From assembly GCA_033060915.1 (NCBI GenBank), contig CM065378.1, forward strand, positions 9,184,001 through 9,248,000: a DNA stretch of 64,000 nucleotides, given 5' to 3'. This DNA is from Euryodendron excelsum (lineage: Eukaryota > Streptophyta > Magnoliopsida > Ericales > Pentaphylacaceae). Below are positions 38,700-51,831 of this stretch, one piece after another. The notes beneath the pieces were generated by a model. It saw nothing but the letters and a program-made list of their open reading frames with translations, searched no databases and was not told the origin of the DNA. Each line of letters opens with the position of its first letter. Position 1 is the first letter of the stretch. The position numbers and the translations under genes are program-made.

Positions 38700-40831
38700 G
38701 TTTTGTTGGTGGTGTTTCTAATTTGTTTGGACTTAAGGAGGAAAGAGATGACTGAAACGAGTAGAAAAGCTTAGAGAGAGAGAGAGAGAGGGGCACGAAT
38801 GCAAGATTAGCGGGGAGGGAGAGAGAAACGAACTGATGAGGACAGGCTGAGCTAATTGGATGCTAGACTGGCGCTTCGTTTGGGGGCGTTGGGGAAGGGT
38901 CCTACTGAATATTTTGTGTTCTGAATCGATGACTTACCATACATAGTATTTACTATTTCGTGGGCTCTAAGTCTAGAAGAATAGCACTTTATATGGGTCA
39001 CGAGCTTACATTCCGGTGGAATGGCTATGGCAAGGTTATAGGGGTGTTTCGACCTTATTTTATTTAGTAATTTATTTTTTAAAATTATATTTAGATGATA
39101 ATAAAAAAAATAATTTATATTTAATATATTTTTTTAAAAATTATTTAAAAATATAATTTTTTAAAATTAGTTTATAGTTTATATTTTTTTGCACGATCAA
39201 TTAGTTGTTTTCTTTTTTTCTTGCTAAAGATATTCAAACTTTTAATTAATAATTCGCTTAAACTCGTGTAACGTTAATTGTTATTCTAAATAAATAAATT
39301 TTATGAATTGTAAGAATAATAACTCATGGGAGTGAGATGAGAGACCTAAATTTGATATTAGGCGTTCTGTTGTGATAGCATTCGTTTTTTTATGGGCAAA
39401 TTATGGTGAATAGGCAAAAGTGTGTTCTTATGAGATATTTTAGGAACCTTAGGAAATGACTGATTTGTCCATTCACAAAAATATTGCCTCTGCAAAAGTT
39501 AGGAATGCTTTCCCTGTCAATTAACCGGCATTTAATGTTATAATGATTTTGATAGGGATGAATTCCTTTGTGGCAAAATTAGCCATGAAAAATATGCGTA
39601 AATTATTAAAATATTTACCAATATGAAAAAAGATTTAGATGAGACCCAAACAAAATTTGATATTTCCATAAACTCAAGATTTAGAAACTAGAGAGTATCC
39701 AAATTGTTTGCCAACTTTGAAAAATATAAAGAAATAAAAAAAGAATCACCTCATTTGAGTATACAAATATAGTATCAACTCACTTTTTTTCATGACAAGA
39801 CGATAAGAATTTGATTAACAAACTAAAACATAAAAACCTCTTAATTGGCTTGATCATGTTCCTCTATTTTTCTGAACTGTATCTACTAAGTTTCCATTTC
39901 CCTTTTGGCTCATTTAACTCTTAAGAGTGTGAACCTAAAAAAAAATTCTTTTGACTTTCCTTTCATTTATTTTCACTTTTTTTAATAATTACATTACAAT
40001 TTTCTTCCTTATTCCCATTGAATATCAAATAAGGAAATCTTTTATTTTTCTTTAATGTTCTTCACAGAACTAAGCAGAAGACAATGATCTTCCCTTCTAA
40101 TTTCTCACTAGCTTCATTGTCTTTTTCATTTCACGAGTTCCACAAACAGCCAGAGACAGGAGAGAATCCAAGGAGAGCGAGAGAGAGGGAAGTGTCCAGC
40201 GGTAATGCATGGGGTCCAAAAGAGAAGAGAGGTGGCGCTGAGAATGAAAATGAAAGGAAACTAGGGGACATTTGTAACGAGACAGAGTTGTTTCGTCATC
40301 ATTAAAATGTTTTGTTTCTAGACTAGAAACGAAATCCTTGTGTACGAGTCACTTATACGGGGAGAAGTTCTTTTCCTCCAGACGTGGCGGGGCCACCAAT
40401 CCCCGGTTACCGTATGACCTAATTAACAATGGTTCGCTATAAAGTCAAAAACATCTACATATACATAGGTAGCGTTCGTGATTCTAAGTATTATTTTATC
40501 ATGTTTTCATGGTAAAATATTAAAATCGTAAGAGGCTTTTTCACTAAATATTAATATTTGTCTTTAAGACATAGGTTCAAACATGCATAAATAGAGTGAC
40601 ATAGAGTTAAAATTTTGTATTAAGTACAAGTCTAATATTTTACATAATCAAACAATATATGTTTAACATGTGTGATAACAAGACCGTTGAATAATACTAT
40701 GTTATCCTATTGGGCACATTTTAACAAGATTTTTGTATAATATCATTTACAGAATTCCCGAAACAAGACGGTCCAAGCATATGATGCCTTCACATATGAA
40801 CTAATTCTCTTTCCAGTCTACTCATATATAA

Positions 40832-41035
40832 ATTATATTTAAGCTCGAACTAAAGAATTTACAAGCCAAAAATCTCTTATAACATGGTTTCAAGGGATTG
40901 CTAAATTTTCTATATATATATATATATACACGAAATTGTGCAGATTATATTCAAGCTCCAACTAAAGAATTTACAAGCCAAAAATCTCTTATAACATGGT
41001 CCTAAGGCGTTGCCAAATTTCCTATATATATACAA
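40832..41035. repeat. tandem duplication, 112-bp period
   Basis: The unit starting ATTATATTTAAGCTCGAACT at 40832 recurs at 40944. Both copies share AAAGAATTTACAAGCCAAAA and TCTCTTATAACATGG and end in a TA microsatellite. Confidence 0.85.
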
Positions 41036-41310
41036 AATTGTTATTGTTCACACAACCTTTACGTACTCTTTTACAGCTTTTTCTCTCACGAATTTGTTGA
41101 CAATTGGGTTTTCATAGGAAAACGTTATTTTTTAAAAAAAATTTATATAGAAAATCCATTAGAATGTTATAGTAATAGCATTTTTATAAATAAAAACTAT
41201 TATAATGGGTGTTATATTTTTAAGTGAATAGTTTTTATTTAATCATATCATTTTGGTAAAAAATTTTGTATAAATTTTTTTATTTATATAGCATTACCTC
41301 TTTCCATAAT

Positions 41311-41561
41311 AGCTTGTTTGGAACTTGGAGGAGGGGAAGGAGGAAAGAGAAGGGAGAAATTTTCCTTTCTTTTTCATTCCGTTGTTTGATATTGAAAGGA
41401 AAGGGAAAGGAGCCGAAGAAGGGATGAAAACTTTCAAATCACTCTCTCTTTCTCTTTCTTCTTTTCTTTCACAATCTTTTCAATTTTTACAAAATCAAAC
41501 AGAGAAAAAAAATTTTATTTTATCTTTATTTTCTTTTCCTTCCTCCCATTCCAAACAAGCT
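41311..41561. mobile_element. purine/pyrimidine-biased foldback MITE, copy 1
   Basis: It begins AGCTTGTTTGGAACTTGGAG and ends with the inverted counterpart (CTCCCATTCCAAACAAGCT). The first half is purine-rich and the second half pyrimidine-rich on this strand, so it could fold along its length. The target duplication is not clear. Confidence 0.65.
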
Positions 41562-43304
41562 GTAAATGAAATGGAGATTTCCCTTCAAAATAGATGGGAA
41601 TGGAGAGGTTACGATTCCCGCAAAGGCTGTGGAAAATTACAGCTCCCTGTGTTTACTGCAATTGCAAATAATTTAAAGCAACCAGTGTGAAAGTGGTCCA
41701 AATACTGTTCAACCTTCCAACCTCTCCGCATGCTAAGCCACTTGTACAATGATTAATTAAACTGATTAAACCATGTTTAAGCAATCATTCGAGCTCTATA
41801 TAGTATTAAATAAAAATAAAAAGAGCATCCTGTCCTTGTCCTGCTGGTCATGGTGGTACGTAGCAGGTTGAACTAAGTTCTCACCCGTGACATGCACACG
41901 TCTGTTATGGTTTGTTTTTTAGCAATGTTTTCTTCAATAATAAAAGGGTCTTTCTTTTTTTTTTTTTTGTTTTTTTGGTCCTCTCATTTCTCTACTATTA
42001 TAATGTCTGACACAGAATTATACCGCACAAAGAGAACACATTAATAATTAATTTGTTATTTAAAAGTTTCTCTGGCACTGACATTTCCACTCCAAACTAC
42101 TACAAATGAAAATATACTGGTTGTGATCTGCATGCTTTTCAGTGTTCTTTCAACCATATTCTGTTATATTTGTTTGTAGTTTATTAGTTTGGAAAATGCT
42201 ATTTTTCATAAAAATTATAAAGAAAACCCCTAACAAAATTTTTGTAATTGAAAACTATCACAAATAAAAATAGTACCCTTGATTTAAGACGTTCAATTAC
42301 TTCAATTTTGATATTTTATTTTCTCATAGATGAACCGCATCCTTATAAAGCTCAAATCAAAGTGATAGTAATTGATACCACTAAATATTTGTCCTATTGA
42401 CACTAAAAAAATACTTAGGTGGGATATTCAAGTTTTATTTTTATTTATTTTTTTTGTAGAAGATTACTAAATTCATCACGTTATGGCTAAAATTCATAGC
42501 CAGTATGCAGCCATATGCTCATAATGGTTGTGGATTTAGCAATCTTCAATGCACATAAATAAACAGAGCACTCCTTTTTAATCCTCTTAATCAAGCCAAT
42601 GGATCGTTAAACCTCCCTTAATTATCGGTGCAACAAGGTTTTGCTTGAAGTGAGAACAATTAACTCTTGGATCCGGATCACATGTTATCAAAAATAGACA
42701 TATCAGACAAGTGTTGGACATTTTATTTGATAGGTCTAGTTTTATAGGTCGGGCACGTGTACCCTTGTGCCCTTGGATTTTTGGGTATATCAGGGAACTT
42801 TTGTTTCAACAAGAGGCCTGAGCTTTGCCCAGGTGAATCCAAGCAACAAATAGCTCAGCTGATAGGTTTTTCTTGTTCTGTAATTATTATAAACTTTTGT
42901 GGCTTGTGAGAGTCTCAAACTCACTGAAAGGATAACAATTATTGTGAGTCTCAATCGAACCACTAGTATTGGCCATTGAGTGCTACTCTACTCATGCTTA
43001 AAGTGATAAAGGAAAAAGAAAACTTTGTCCTACCATTAGTGTCATGGAAAAGCTACTTTTGAACCCAAAAAATTCAGCAGAACAATGAGGTTTTGACAAC
43101 TTGAATAAGATTGGAGCATCTCATTGAAATCATAAATGAACACATATACATATACATGTATATAATGGGACTACATAGTTACACTTTGAGGCCCATAAAG
43201 TCAAAGAAATAACTTGTGCATTTATAAATGCAGAAGCTATTCTTGACTCTTAATTAACTCGAAGTCTCGTGTAATAACTCTCGAGACTAATTTTATACCA
43301 CTAT

Positions 43305-43887
43305 TGTAAGTGGAATTTTTTAGGAAGATCGGATCGATCACTCAAACCCACATCGATGAGTTTAAATTCACTGTAAGAAAGACAAGTTAAAATGAGTCGA
43401 TCCTTGTTGCGCCGATCACATTCCGAAAATTAAGTTAACAAGCTTAATCAAGAGTAGAATAAATAGAAGTTGTGTATGCTTGGAGTTGATTGATCATACC
43501 TGGCTCTTGATGATTTGGGTATTTATAGTGTGATTGATGGAGTGTTTCGCCCTTAGCCTACCAGCAAGTCATCATGGCCTGTTGGGTAGGCATCATCATT
43601 CGGCGCCGTCTGACCGCATGCAGGGCCTACCTTACTATCGCTGAAGAATCTGACTGATCGGATGTTCAAGTCAACGTCACGTGGAGAGCCGCTGGCGCAT
43701 TTAATGTAGGTCAACTCCGCATTTAATGCTCTGAGACTGTTAGCAGTTTGGGCTCACCACTTACAATTTGGGTCAAGGTCTGCATGAGATCGGTGACTTG
43801 GGCCGGAGTCTCTTCAATGCTGAATTTGGGCTGCCAAGCAACCCAATTTTAACTCACGTTGTCTGGGTTGTATGCTTTTGCCCCACA
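43305..43887 (-). mobile_element. solo LTR, 583 bp, with 5-bp target-site duplication
   Basis: The unit starts TG (43305) and ends CA (43887) and is flanked on both sides by ACTAT (43300-43304 and 43888-43892). Its left part shares layout and words with the LTRs of the 55416-60658 element, notably CCGAAAATTAAGTTA followed by AGCTTAATC, so it is a diverged relative in the same orientation. A solo LTR forms by recombination between the two LTRs of a full element. Confidence 0.85.
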
Positions 43888-45157
43888 ACTATATTTATTG
43901 TTAGAAAAACATGGGTGTTAACTCATTGTTTATCCAATTTTGAGCCAATATACATGGGTGTTAACTCATCTTTCCGTGAGTACCGACTGTGAGAGGCGCA
44001 TCTGTCTTTAAGGAAAAAGTGTCACACACTCAACTTGATCTAACTTTCAATTCTTCGATCTTCTGTTCATCTTTAAGATTTCTGCTTTAAATACAACAAC
44101 TGGGTATATTGTTTAAGTTTTGTATTATTATTTTCAAAATTGCTTCTAGTTATCTTTTAGTTGCTAGTTGCTTTATTTGGTTAGAACACTTATTATACAC
44201 ACAATTTAATAGGTAACCATTATTTCCAACACTTACAAAACCCAATGACTATAACTACCTACGGCTTTTGGTATGACTTGTTACTGTGCACGAAGGAGGC
44301 ACCTTGCACACAAAGTTTTTTATTTTTTATTAGTTTAGCAGTCAAAAGTATATGGACTAACTTGTGCGCATCTCAATTAATTTTTTTTTAATTTAAAAAA
44401 AAAGAATCACGTCGAAATAAATATTCACGAGAAATAAATTCATTGAGACAACTCTTATACTTAATAAGAGTCGAACTCTTCTGGACCTCACAAGACCAGA
44501 CACCCTAGCCTAGTGGGCATAAAAATTTCTTGGTGGACATATTGGAGGATATCTAAGTCAAAGCATTCAAAGAAGGCTTTGATTTCTATGTCCGTATGGC
44601 AAACTTTGATGGTCAAACGATTATTGGGAAAAGGGTGGAAGGCAGTAGGAAAGGCCAAACCGCACCTACACACCATTTAAGCCATAATTCAAGGCTCCAC
44701 CATGTGGAAATGAAAGACCTTCTTCAGAAAGTCAGAGATGGTTATGCCTTTCAAAAGCATAAAGAAGATGAGGGGAAGGAATATATATATGGGTTACAGG
44801 CCATTTTTGTAGAACAGTTTAACATTATTTTTTTTCCCTGCCATGTCCTATTGTTTGGCTATAAGAATTTGGTAATCAAAAATCATGACTAGGCAAACCT
44901 AGTTCTATATATATATATATACATACATTTTATGTGGAAAATTCAAAATACTTCAAAGAACAGAATTAGAAGGCTTTTCTTTTTGTTGTTAATACTCTAT
45001 ACAATCAACCGCTGAATTTTGCCAGCTTGTTTTTAAACGGCGTAAAAACTCTAGGTAGGAGTAAGCAATGTCTAATAAATGTTCATAAATTCAAGATGGT
45101 TGAAAACATTTTCCAAGTACTCAACCCTTTGCATTGTCCCTTCCAATTTAAGGCCTT

Positions 45158-46075
45158 GTTTGTTATAGCTGAAAATTGAAAACTGAAAATTAAGTCCTGA
45201 AAATTGAATGTTGAATTTCTTAAGCTAATAAGTTGTTTGATATGTACTGAATTTTAAGCACTGAATCAGATAAACTGTTTGATATGTATAAAGAGCTAAA
45301 ATCTTAAATTCACTTATTTTCCAACTTTGTCCTTCATATATTGATATTGTAATGCTAAAATCAAATTAATTAAATGAAAAAAATGCATAATTAAAATCAT
45401 AACAATATACACAAAAAAAAAAGTAACATAATCAACAATTATGTTGATAATTGAAATTTTGTCAAATATTAAAATAGTAAAAAATTTCATATTCACTAGT
45501 GGTTCATATTATTTAATTACACTGCAATTTGCTCTCGTAAGTTGAGCATAAAAATCTGGTCAGTTTGGGTTAATCTTCCTCTCGCTTTTAAATTATCAAC
45601 ATGTTGTTGAGCATTGTCGTAAAAAACATTTGTATCGTTGAATTCGTCAAGAAATACATCTAAAATGTAAATTCTCCGAATATAATTGTACAATCTCAAA
45701 CAAAAAATCGAAACCATAAAAAATAATTGAGAAAACCCACGTATACAGAGAGAGAGAGAGAGAGAGAGAGAGGACCTGAAAATGACGGAAAGTTTCGTTG
45801 GGAAGAACTTCGATCCTCTAGTTCTCTGATGTTCGTTCTATAAAATAAGAGAAAAGAGAGGCGAGGGCAAAATTAGATCTGAAAAAAAATATTAAAACTG
45901 AACGTGTTAAGTAAAAAGTAATAAGTGAGGGGGAGTTACTTAATATTTTTTTTCATATTTTTGCCTATACTTAAAATATTCAACTTTCTTATTTTGAATT
46001 ATCAAACCAATTTATTTTATTTTTACTTAATCGATTAAGTTTTAAATACTTAACAAAGCTATCCTACAAGGGGCT
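45158..46075. mobile_element. possible hAT-like nonautonomous element
   Basis: CCTTGTTTGTTATAGCTGA at the left is roughly mirrored by TTAACAAAGCTATCCTACAAGG at the right. Inside both ends, GTTTGATA occurs (inverted at the right as TATCAAAC). The interior is AT-rich with a GA run (45750-45771). No clear 8-bp target duplication was found. Confidence 0.35.
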
Positions 46076-47399
46076 AAGTCTACAACAGCAACAGAACTCT
46101 TAACACACTATTGATATTTAACCATTTGAGGAAGTCTATTATGAGGTTGAGCTCGTGTCTCTTCTCATGAACTCTTCTATTGATTACTCCACCTAAGCAA
46201 TGAAATGTCACACACCATACGAGTATATTCCTCTATCTGAAACCGTCCCACTAATAAAAATCAAAAGAAAACAATATTTTAAAATGGGTCCGCAATCATT
46301 GATAAAATAGGATTAAATTGAGCTAATGGAGACATAGGGCGTCTCTGATTAAATTTTCATAGCAAAAATTTGATTGTAAGATCATCATATAGTGCTTAAT
46401 CGAACAGTATTGCGGGTATCTCTATTTATGTACCATGTAAAACCTAAAATATAGAGCTCATAAGTCACAATACCCACATGAGCTTGAGAGGAATGAGCCT
46501 TCTTCCGTTTACGCTTTTTTTCATAATGCAATGAGTCCCACTTGACTTCTATTTTTAAAGAGGTCAACATGTCTTTGCCAAAATACAAAGTAACTCAATA
46601 ATTTTTCATTTAATGAAGGCAATTACATAGGAATGGGAGTGTCTTAAAGTGCAGACTTCACAGGCTTCTTATAGAAGTTGTGTGAAAGAACAAGAAAAAA
46701 GAAGAAAAAAATAAAACAATTGGATTATAATTATCAGGGCAATAATCTATAAATTGATTAATTTTCTCCTTTTTAAATTCACCACGTTACCCTAATTAGC
46801 TTTGAAGCATTTTTGTCAATTCAAAAGAAAAAATCCCTTGACAACGGGGCACTAAAAAAATTAATTTTTACTATACCAGCAAAAGAAACAGGGCACGACG
46901 CTTGCCTAGTTCATTTAATTGTTCATAATTGGAAACATGTTATATTTTCAAAAAAAATTCTCAATGAAAAGATGTAAAAAGAAAAAGAAGGAAAATTATA
47001 CTTAGTAGTACTCTTGTTGACAAAATAGTTTTTTTTTTTTATAGAAAAGACTGTTAATAAAAAAAAGTACACAAGGCTAATATATTTATGTTATGCTAAA
47101 TAATTGAGCGTTGAATAATACTTGATATTTGTAATGTTATATTATGTACATAAAATTTTGTAATCAAATATGTATTTTTATTGTATATAATATCTATAAC
47201 CTCAACATTTATAATTTTTATAGGTAATTTTTTTATAATATTTTTGTAAGCTTGTTTGGCAACAGCTAGAGTACACTTGGGGACGGCCCAGACCTACTGC
47301 ACGTGTTTGTATGCATATAGCCATATAGCCCAAAATGGCAAAGACCAACATTCGGTTTGAACTTTGAACTCATGACTGACACTGGTTTGCTTGTTATAT

Positions 47400-47557
47400 C
47401 CTGTTTGGAATTTGAGAAAAGAAAATGAAAAGAAAAAAAATAAATAATAATTTTTATTTTTTCTTCTGTTTGGGAGGAAGAGAAAAAGAAGTAGAAGAAA
47501 GTTATTTTTCTCTCTCTTTTCATTCATTTTCTTTTGTTCTTTTCATTTCAAACAAGA
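47400..47557. mobile_element. purine/pyrimidine-biased foldback MITE, copy 2
   Basis: The ends are CCTGTTTGGAATTTGAG and the inverted ATTTCAAACAAG. The left half is A/G-rich and the right half T/C-rich, as in the copy at 41311. Confidence 0.5.
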
Positions 47558-47876
47558 TTTTTTTTGCAAAGCCAAACGGAGGAAAATAATCAATTTCCTT
47601 AAAACTATTGTCTCACTTCATTTTTCTTTTCTTTATCTCTTTTCTCTTTCTCTTTTACAAGTTCCAAACGTTGCCACTTCTCATCCTCAAGAAATGAAAA
47701 AATTTATTGAATGCTCTTAGAACTCCAAATTATCCTTGCTCCAATCTCATTTAGGAATTAAGTTTTATTAAGAACTGTGATCTAAAAACACAAATTGAAG
47801 GTGGAGTGAGTCGCGACTAAGGCTAGTTTTGAATAACAATATTATATGTGAAGCAGCAGTGTCATTTGCCTTACAA

Positions 47877-48126
47877 CCTATTTGGAACATGAGAGAGGAA
47901 AGGGAAAGAAAGAGAAAATTTTAAAATTTTGATCTTTCCTTGTTTGATATTAGCTAGAAGAGAAAAAGAAGGGAAAGACAAGGGGAATGAACGGAAAAAG
48001 GAGGGGAAAAAAATTCACTCTCTCTCTCCACTTTTCTTTCATTTTCTTTATAAAACCAAGCATAAAAGAAAAAATACATTTCTTTCATTTTCTATTCCTT
48101 TTCTTTTCCCAAGTTCCAAAGAAGCT
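47877..48126. mobile_element. purine/pyrimidine-biased foldback MITE, copy 3
   Basis: The ends are CCTATTTGGAACATGAG and the inverted CCCAAGTTCCAAAGAAG. The internal word TTGTTTGATATTA is shared with copy 1, which supports a common origin. Confidence 0.55.
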
Positions 48127-48136
48127 CTTAGTTATA

Positions 48137-48440
48137 GCATGGTTGGTACTTTGAGGAAAAGAAAGAAAAAGAGAGAAAAAATTTTTTTAAAAAAATGAAA
48201 AAAAGTTATTTTTGTTATCCCTTTTCATTCAATTTCTTTCGTCTTTTTCTTTTAATAGTTATCTTATTATTTTTTGTCATTTTCTCTATGTCCTTGAAAC
48301 AAGAAAAAATTATTCTCCTTCCACTTTTCTTTTCTTTTATTTGAAAAACTAAATATAAAAAGATAACCACTTTCTTTACAAGTTTACTCTCACATTATTT
48401 TTATTTTTTTCTCTTTTCCATCCACAAGTTTCCAACATGC
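48137..48440. mobile_element. purine/pyrimidine-biased foldback MITE, copy 4
   Basis: The ends are GCATGGTTGGTACTTTGAGG and the inverted CCACAAGTTTCCAACATGC. It lies only about 10 bp from copy 3. Confidence 0.5.
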
Positions 48441-49642
48441 CTTAATGAAAAAAACCAAATGCAAGTGAATTCAATAGAATAGAGGCATCCATGGTTAGCA
48501 GTGCCCTAACAAGAAGGCATCCCCTGTAGGCTTAAAGTAAAGCTATAAATCTTAAAGTAGACTAATTGCATTTTTTTAAATACGGTCAGGATTTTCCGGA
48601 CTAATTTACATGCACTGCTACACCTTTTAAGCATTTTAACTTTCTTAGTTTTCACTAAAAAAACATAATAATTAAATGCTTTAAAACAAAAACCAAATAT
48701 ATAACAGCTCACCTAGTACTCATGGTTCGCGTGCAAGAATGAAACTAGAAATTTTGATGAGGGGACTAAGGTAAAATTTTTAAAATTTGAAGGGCCAAAA
48801 TAAAAAATTTTAAATTTTGGGGGTTAATATACACTTTTTTATCATAAATACTCCGAATTTATAAGACCAACTAAAATTTTATCAAAGTAAGAGAGTCATA
48901 GCCCTTTACAGTGTAAAGATGGTTCTATCCCTACCCACGTGGACGGTAATCCTACATAAGCTCAAAAAAACAGTAAGTCAAATATTTGAACACTATGCAT
49001 GAAAAAAAAAAAAAAAAACTACTGCAACCATGCAAGACCAAATCTTTTTACAGAACTAACCCCCCTTCAGGACAAAACTCTTCAATTGAAGCCCTATTCT
49101 GGACAACAAGCTCATTACATGGCAGCGCCAGCATTGCAATAACCACAGGTCTTCATGTCTCTGTCTAATAGCTCAACATTTATTCACGTACCATCCCCAT
49201 TTTAATGCAAGAAAAGTCCCAAGTTAATATTGGGTAGGTGACACCAAAGGTTCTATTAATTGTTTGATGCGATCCTTGTTCCAAAATTAGAAATCAAGTA
49301 ACAAAACTACAAGTCGCTACAATAAATCTCATCAGAACACTACCTAAAACATGAGAGAGATTTTCAATACTACCGTGAAATGTAAGTATTATAGTGCGAA
49401 ACTTATTAAATACATAGATGATGAAATTGATAACGTTGAAGCATCTTAGAAGCAAAAAATAGGCCGAGCTATTGTGATCTCGATTCAATTTTCTGTAGAT
49501 TACTGTAACTTCATTCAATAAATTAATTTTGAAAACTGTCTACGTTAAGGTCACCTTTTGTAAGCAAACTCCGAAACTTATTTTTGAAAATTTTATTTGT
49601 AACACCCCAATTTTAATAACTTGAAAGAGGAAGCATTTGACT

Positions 49643-49872
49643 TAGCTTGGATGGAATTTGGGGAGGGAAAGAAAGGGAAAGAAAGGTTTTTCTTGTTTGA
49701 TTCTACCTCAAAAAGAAAATAAAAGAAAAAAAGAGGGACAAGAGAAAGAAAATTGAAGAAAAATTTTATATCACACTCTTTTTTTTTTCTTTATAAAACC
49801 ATGAAAGGAAGCATGTTTTTCTTTTATTTTATCTTTTATTTTTCTTTCCTCCCCCAAGTACCAAACACGATA
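49643..49872. mobile_element. purine/pyrimidine-biased foldback MITE, copy 5
   Basis: The ends are AGCTTGGATGGAATTTGGGG and the inverted CCCCCAAGTACCAAACACG. The internal TTGTTTGATTCTA and CTTTATAAAACCA parallel copies 1 and 3. Confidence 0.55.
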
Positions 49873-50662
49873 TTAAGGATTTACGTAAATATTTGTCTTA
49901 ATTTTTTTATTTCTAGAAATACAAAAAAAAAAAAAAAAAGTTCCTGCCGAATTTTATTTTTCAAAATTGCAAAGACTATAATGTGATTTAGATATAAGGA
50001 ACCAACTAATGTGAGGACAACTGATCCAAGCCACAAAACACATCTCAATGAGCATCAGACAGTGCAGATTTAATAGCTCGAAAACTCGCAGCGGCTTCCT
50101 TCATAATAAGGGGCGGTGATCAACCACTAGAATAAAGTAATCAACGCCTAGAATAGAGTAACATTAATTACCATTCATCACTCCTCCGAGTTATATACGT
50201 ATTGGGATACGGTAAAAATCCGCCATCCCATCTTTTCGGCTCTACGTCTTACTCAATCCCATCATTCATTACCACTTTTAGAAGTACCTTACACACTTAC
50301 CGTTTGACCGCGTGAATTACACGCTATAATTATATTGGAACGTGTTAACACGCCCTGATGTAACAGATTGAGTTATCCATTATTCTAATCGAAGATTACC
50401 ATCGGTGGCAATGTTTACCGTCGATTGTAGAGAGATTACGTCTAATTGTACGGTGGACATGTACGGCACCATAGCTCTGTCCGTGAAACCACTACCACAG
50501 GATTTCTGCCGCTAAGTTGAAAAGCAATCACAGACAAAAGACGCGGGTTTCCAGCCTGGCATCGGCTCAACATTTTATTCTCTCTCTCTCTCTCTCTCTC
50601 TTCTCACATCAATCCCATAGCCCCCACTCAAACCAATATATATGCATGCATAAAAATATATT

Positions 50663-50672
50663 CTATAAAATA
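50663..50672 (+). promoter_or_regulatory. probable TATA box of the GATL gene
   Basis: CTATAAAATA lies 116-125 bp before the chosen ATG at 50788. A start about 30 bp downstream would fall near 50700, close to the alternative upstream ATG at 50704. A CT-rich patch lies further upstream (50580-50601). Confidence 0.5.
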
Positions 50673-50787
50673 CCAGAACTACCCCTGATTACATAATCCA
50701 CTCATGAGAGTGAGAGGTCCTCTCCTCTCTACTCATCTCCTTATCTCCACCGATCCACATGACCAGAATACACAATATTCCACCACC

Positions 50788-51831
50788 ATGCCACCAAAGC
50801 TCCACCTCCTAACCACCGCACTTCTCTTTGTGTTGGCCGCACATTTTTCGGCAGTGGCAGCCGCCTGGGACCTCCCGGAGTTCCGGGAGGCCCCTGCATT
50901 TCGAAACGGCAGGGAATGCCCCAGAACAACGTGGTCGTCGTCGTCGTCCCAACACCGGCACGGCCCATCAATCATCCACATAGCCATGACCCTCGACACC
51001 ACTTACCTCCGGGGCTCCGTCGCCGGAGTCTTCTCCGTCCTCCAGCATGCCACCTGTCCGGAGAACATTGTCTTCCATTTTCTCGCCACACACCTCCGCG
51101 CCGAGCTCCGCCGAACCATCCTCACCACCTTCCCCTACCTTTCCTTCCACCTCTACCACTTCGACACCAACCTCGTCAAGGGTAAGATCTCCTCTTCCAT
51201 CCGCCGCGCCCTCGACCAGCCCCTGAACTACGCCCGAATCTACCTCGCCGAACTCCTCCCCTCCACCGTCAACCGCATCATCTACTTCGATTCCGACCTC
51301 ATCGTCGTCGACGACATCGCAAAACTCTGGACCATCAACCTCAAATCCCACGTCCTCGGCGCTCCCGAGTACTGCCACGCCAATTTCACCACCTACTTCA
51401 CCCCCAAGTTCTGGTCAAACCCATTGTTCTCCACAGTTTTCACAAATCGCAACCCATGTTACTTCAACACCGGAGTAATGGTCATCGATCTCGAGAAATG
51501 GAGACAAGGTCGATACACACAGAGGCTTGAGAATTGGATGAGGATACAGAAGAGATACAGAATATATGAGTTGGGTTCGTTGCCTCCATTTTTGCTGGTT
51601 TTCGCCGGAAATGTGGAAGGGGTTGAGCACAGATGGAACCAACACGGCCTCGGCGGGGACAACCTTGAAGGGCTGTGCAGAGATCTGCACCCGGGTCCGG
51701 TGAGTTTGCTGCATTGGAGTGGGAAGGGCAAGCCATGGCTGAGACTCGACTCGAGAAAGCCGTGCCCGTTGGATAGCCTGTGGGCACCCTACGATCTGTT
51801 CCGTCATGCACCGTTGTTTTCAGACAGCTGA
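50788..51831 (+). CDS. galacturonosyltransferase-like (GATL) family GT8 glycosyltransferase
   Basis: A 347-residue protein of glycosyltransferase family 8, GATL branch, which acts in the endomembrane system on pectin and/or xylan synthesis (family knowledge). Residues 1-26 are a signal peptide and there is no long transmembrane anchor, as usual for GATLs. The donor/metal site is DSD at 168-170 ([16 protein letters not shown]). Other hallmarks are [18 protein letters not shown] (192-209), [15 protein letters not shown] (224-238), [12 protein letters not shown] (281-292), [10 protein letters not shown] (308-317) and the C-terminal LWAPYDLF. It is intronless, typical of the family. The start at 50788 puts the signal peptide at the N-terminus; an in-frame ATG at 50704 would add 28 residues unlike a signal sequence. 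GC content is far higher than in the surroundings. Which GATL member it matches is not decided. Confidence 0.95.
   Translation: MPPKLHLLTTALLFVLAAHFSAVAAAWDLPEFREAPAFRNGRECPRTTWSSSSSQHRHGPSIIHIAMTLDTTYLRGSVAGVFSVLQHATCPENIVFHFLATHLRAELRRTILTTFPYLSFHLYHFDTNLVKGKISSSIRRALDQPLNYARIYLAELLPSTVNRIIYFDSDLIVVDDIAKLWTINLKSHVLGAPEYCHANFTTYFTPKFWSNPLFSTVFTNRNPCYFNTGVMVIDLEKWRQGRYTQRLENWMRIQKRYRIYELGSLPPFLLVFAGNVEGVEHRWNQHGLGGDNLEGLCRDLHPGPVSLLHWSGKGKPWLRLDSRKPCPLDSLWAPYDLFRHAPLFSDS

Larger units (their letters stand above)
38700..50787. other. intergenic region between the RLP4-like and GATL genes
   Basis: No gene is supported. The left 200 bp is the CT-rich (on the minus strand) leader and promoter of the RLP4-like gene, with a GA run at 38771-38790. 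The middle holds a tandem duplication (40832-41035), five strand-biased foldback elements, a solo LTR (43305-43887) and a possible hAT-like element (about 45158-46075). The right end is the GATL promoter with a CT run (50580-50601). Confidence 0.7.

Noticed and set aside
43768..43992. 74-codon plus-strand frame
   Set aside because: It starts inside the solo LTR and runs into flanking DNA, so it is not a gene.
48727..48935. GAAATTTTGATGAGGGG-type repeat resembling a common plant nonautonomous element
   Set aside because: Ends and target duplication could not be defined by eye.
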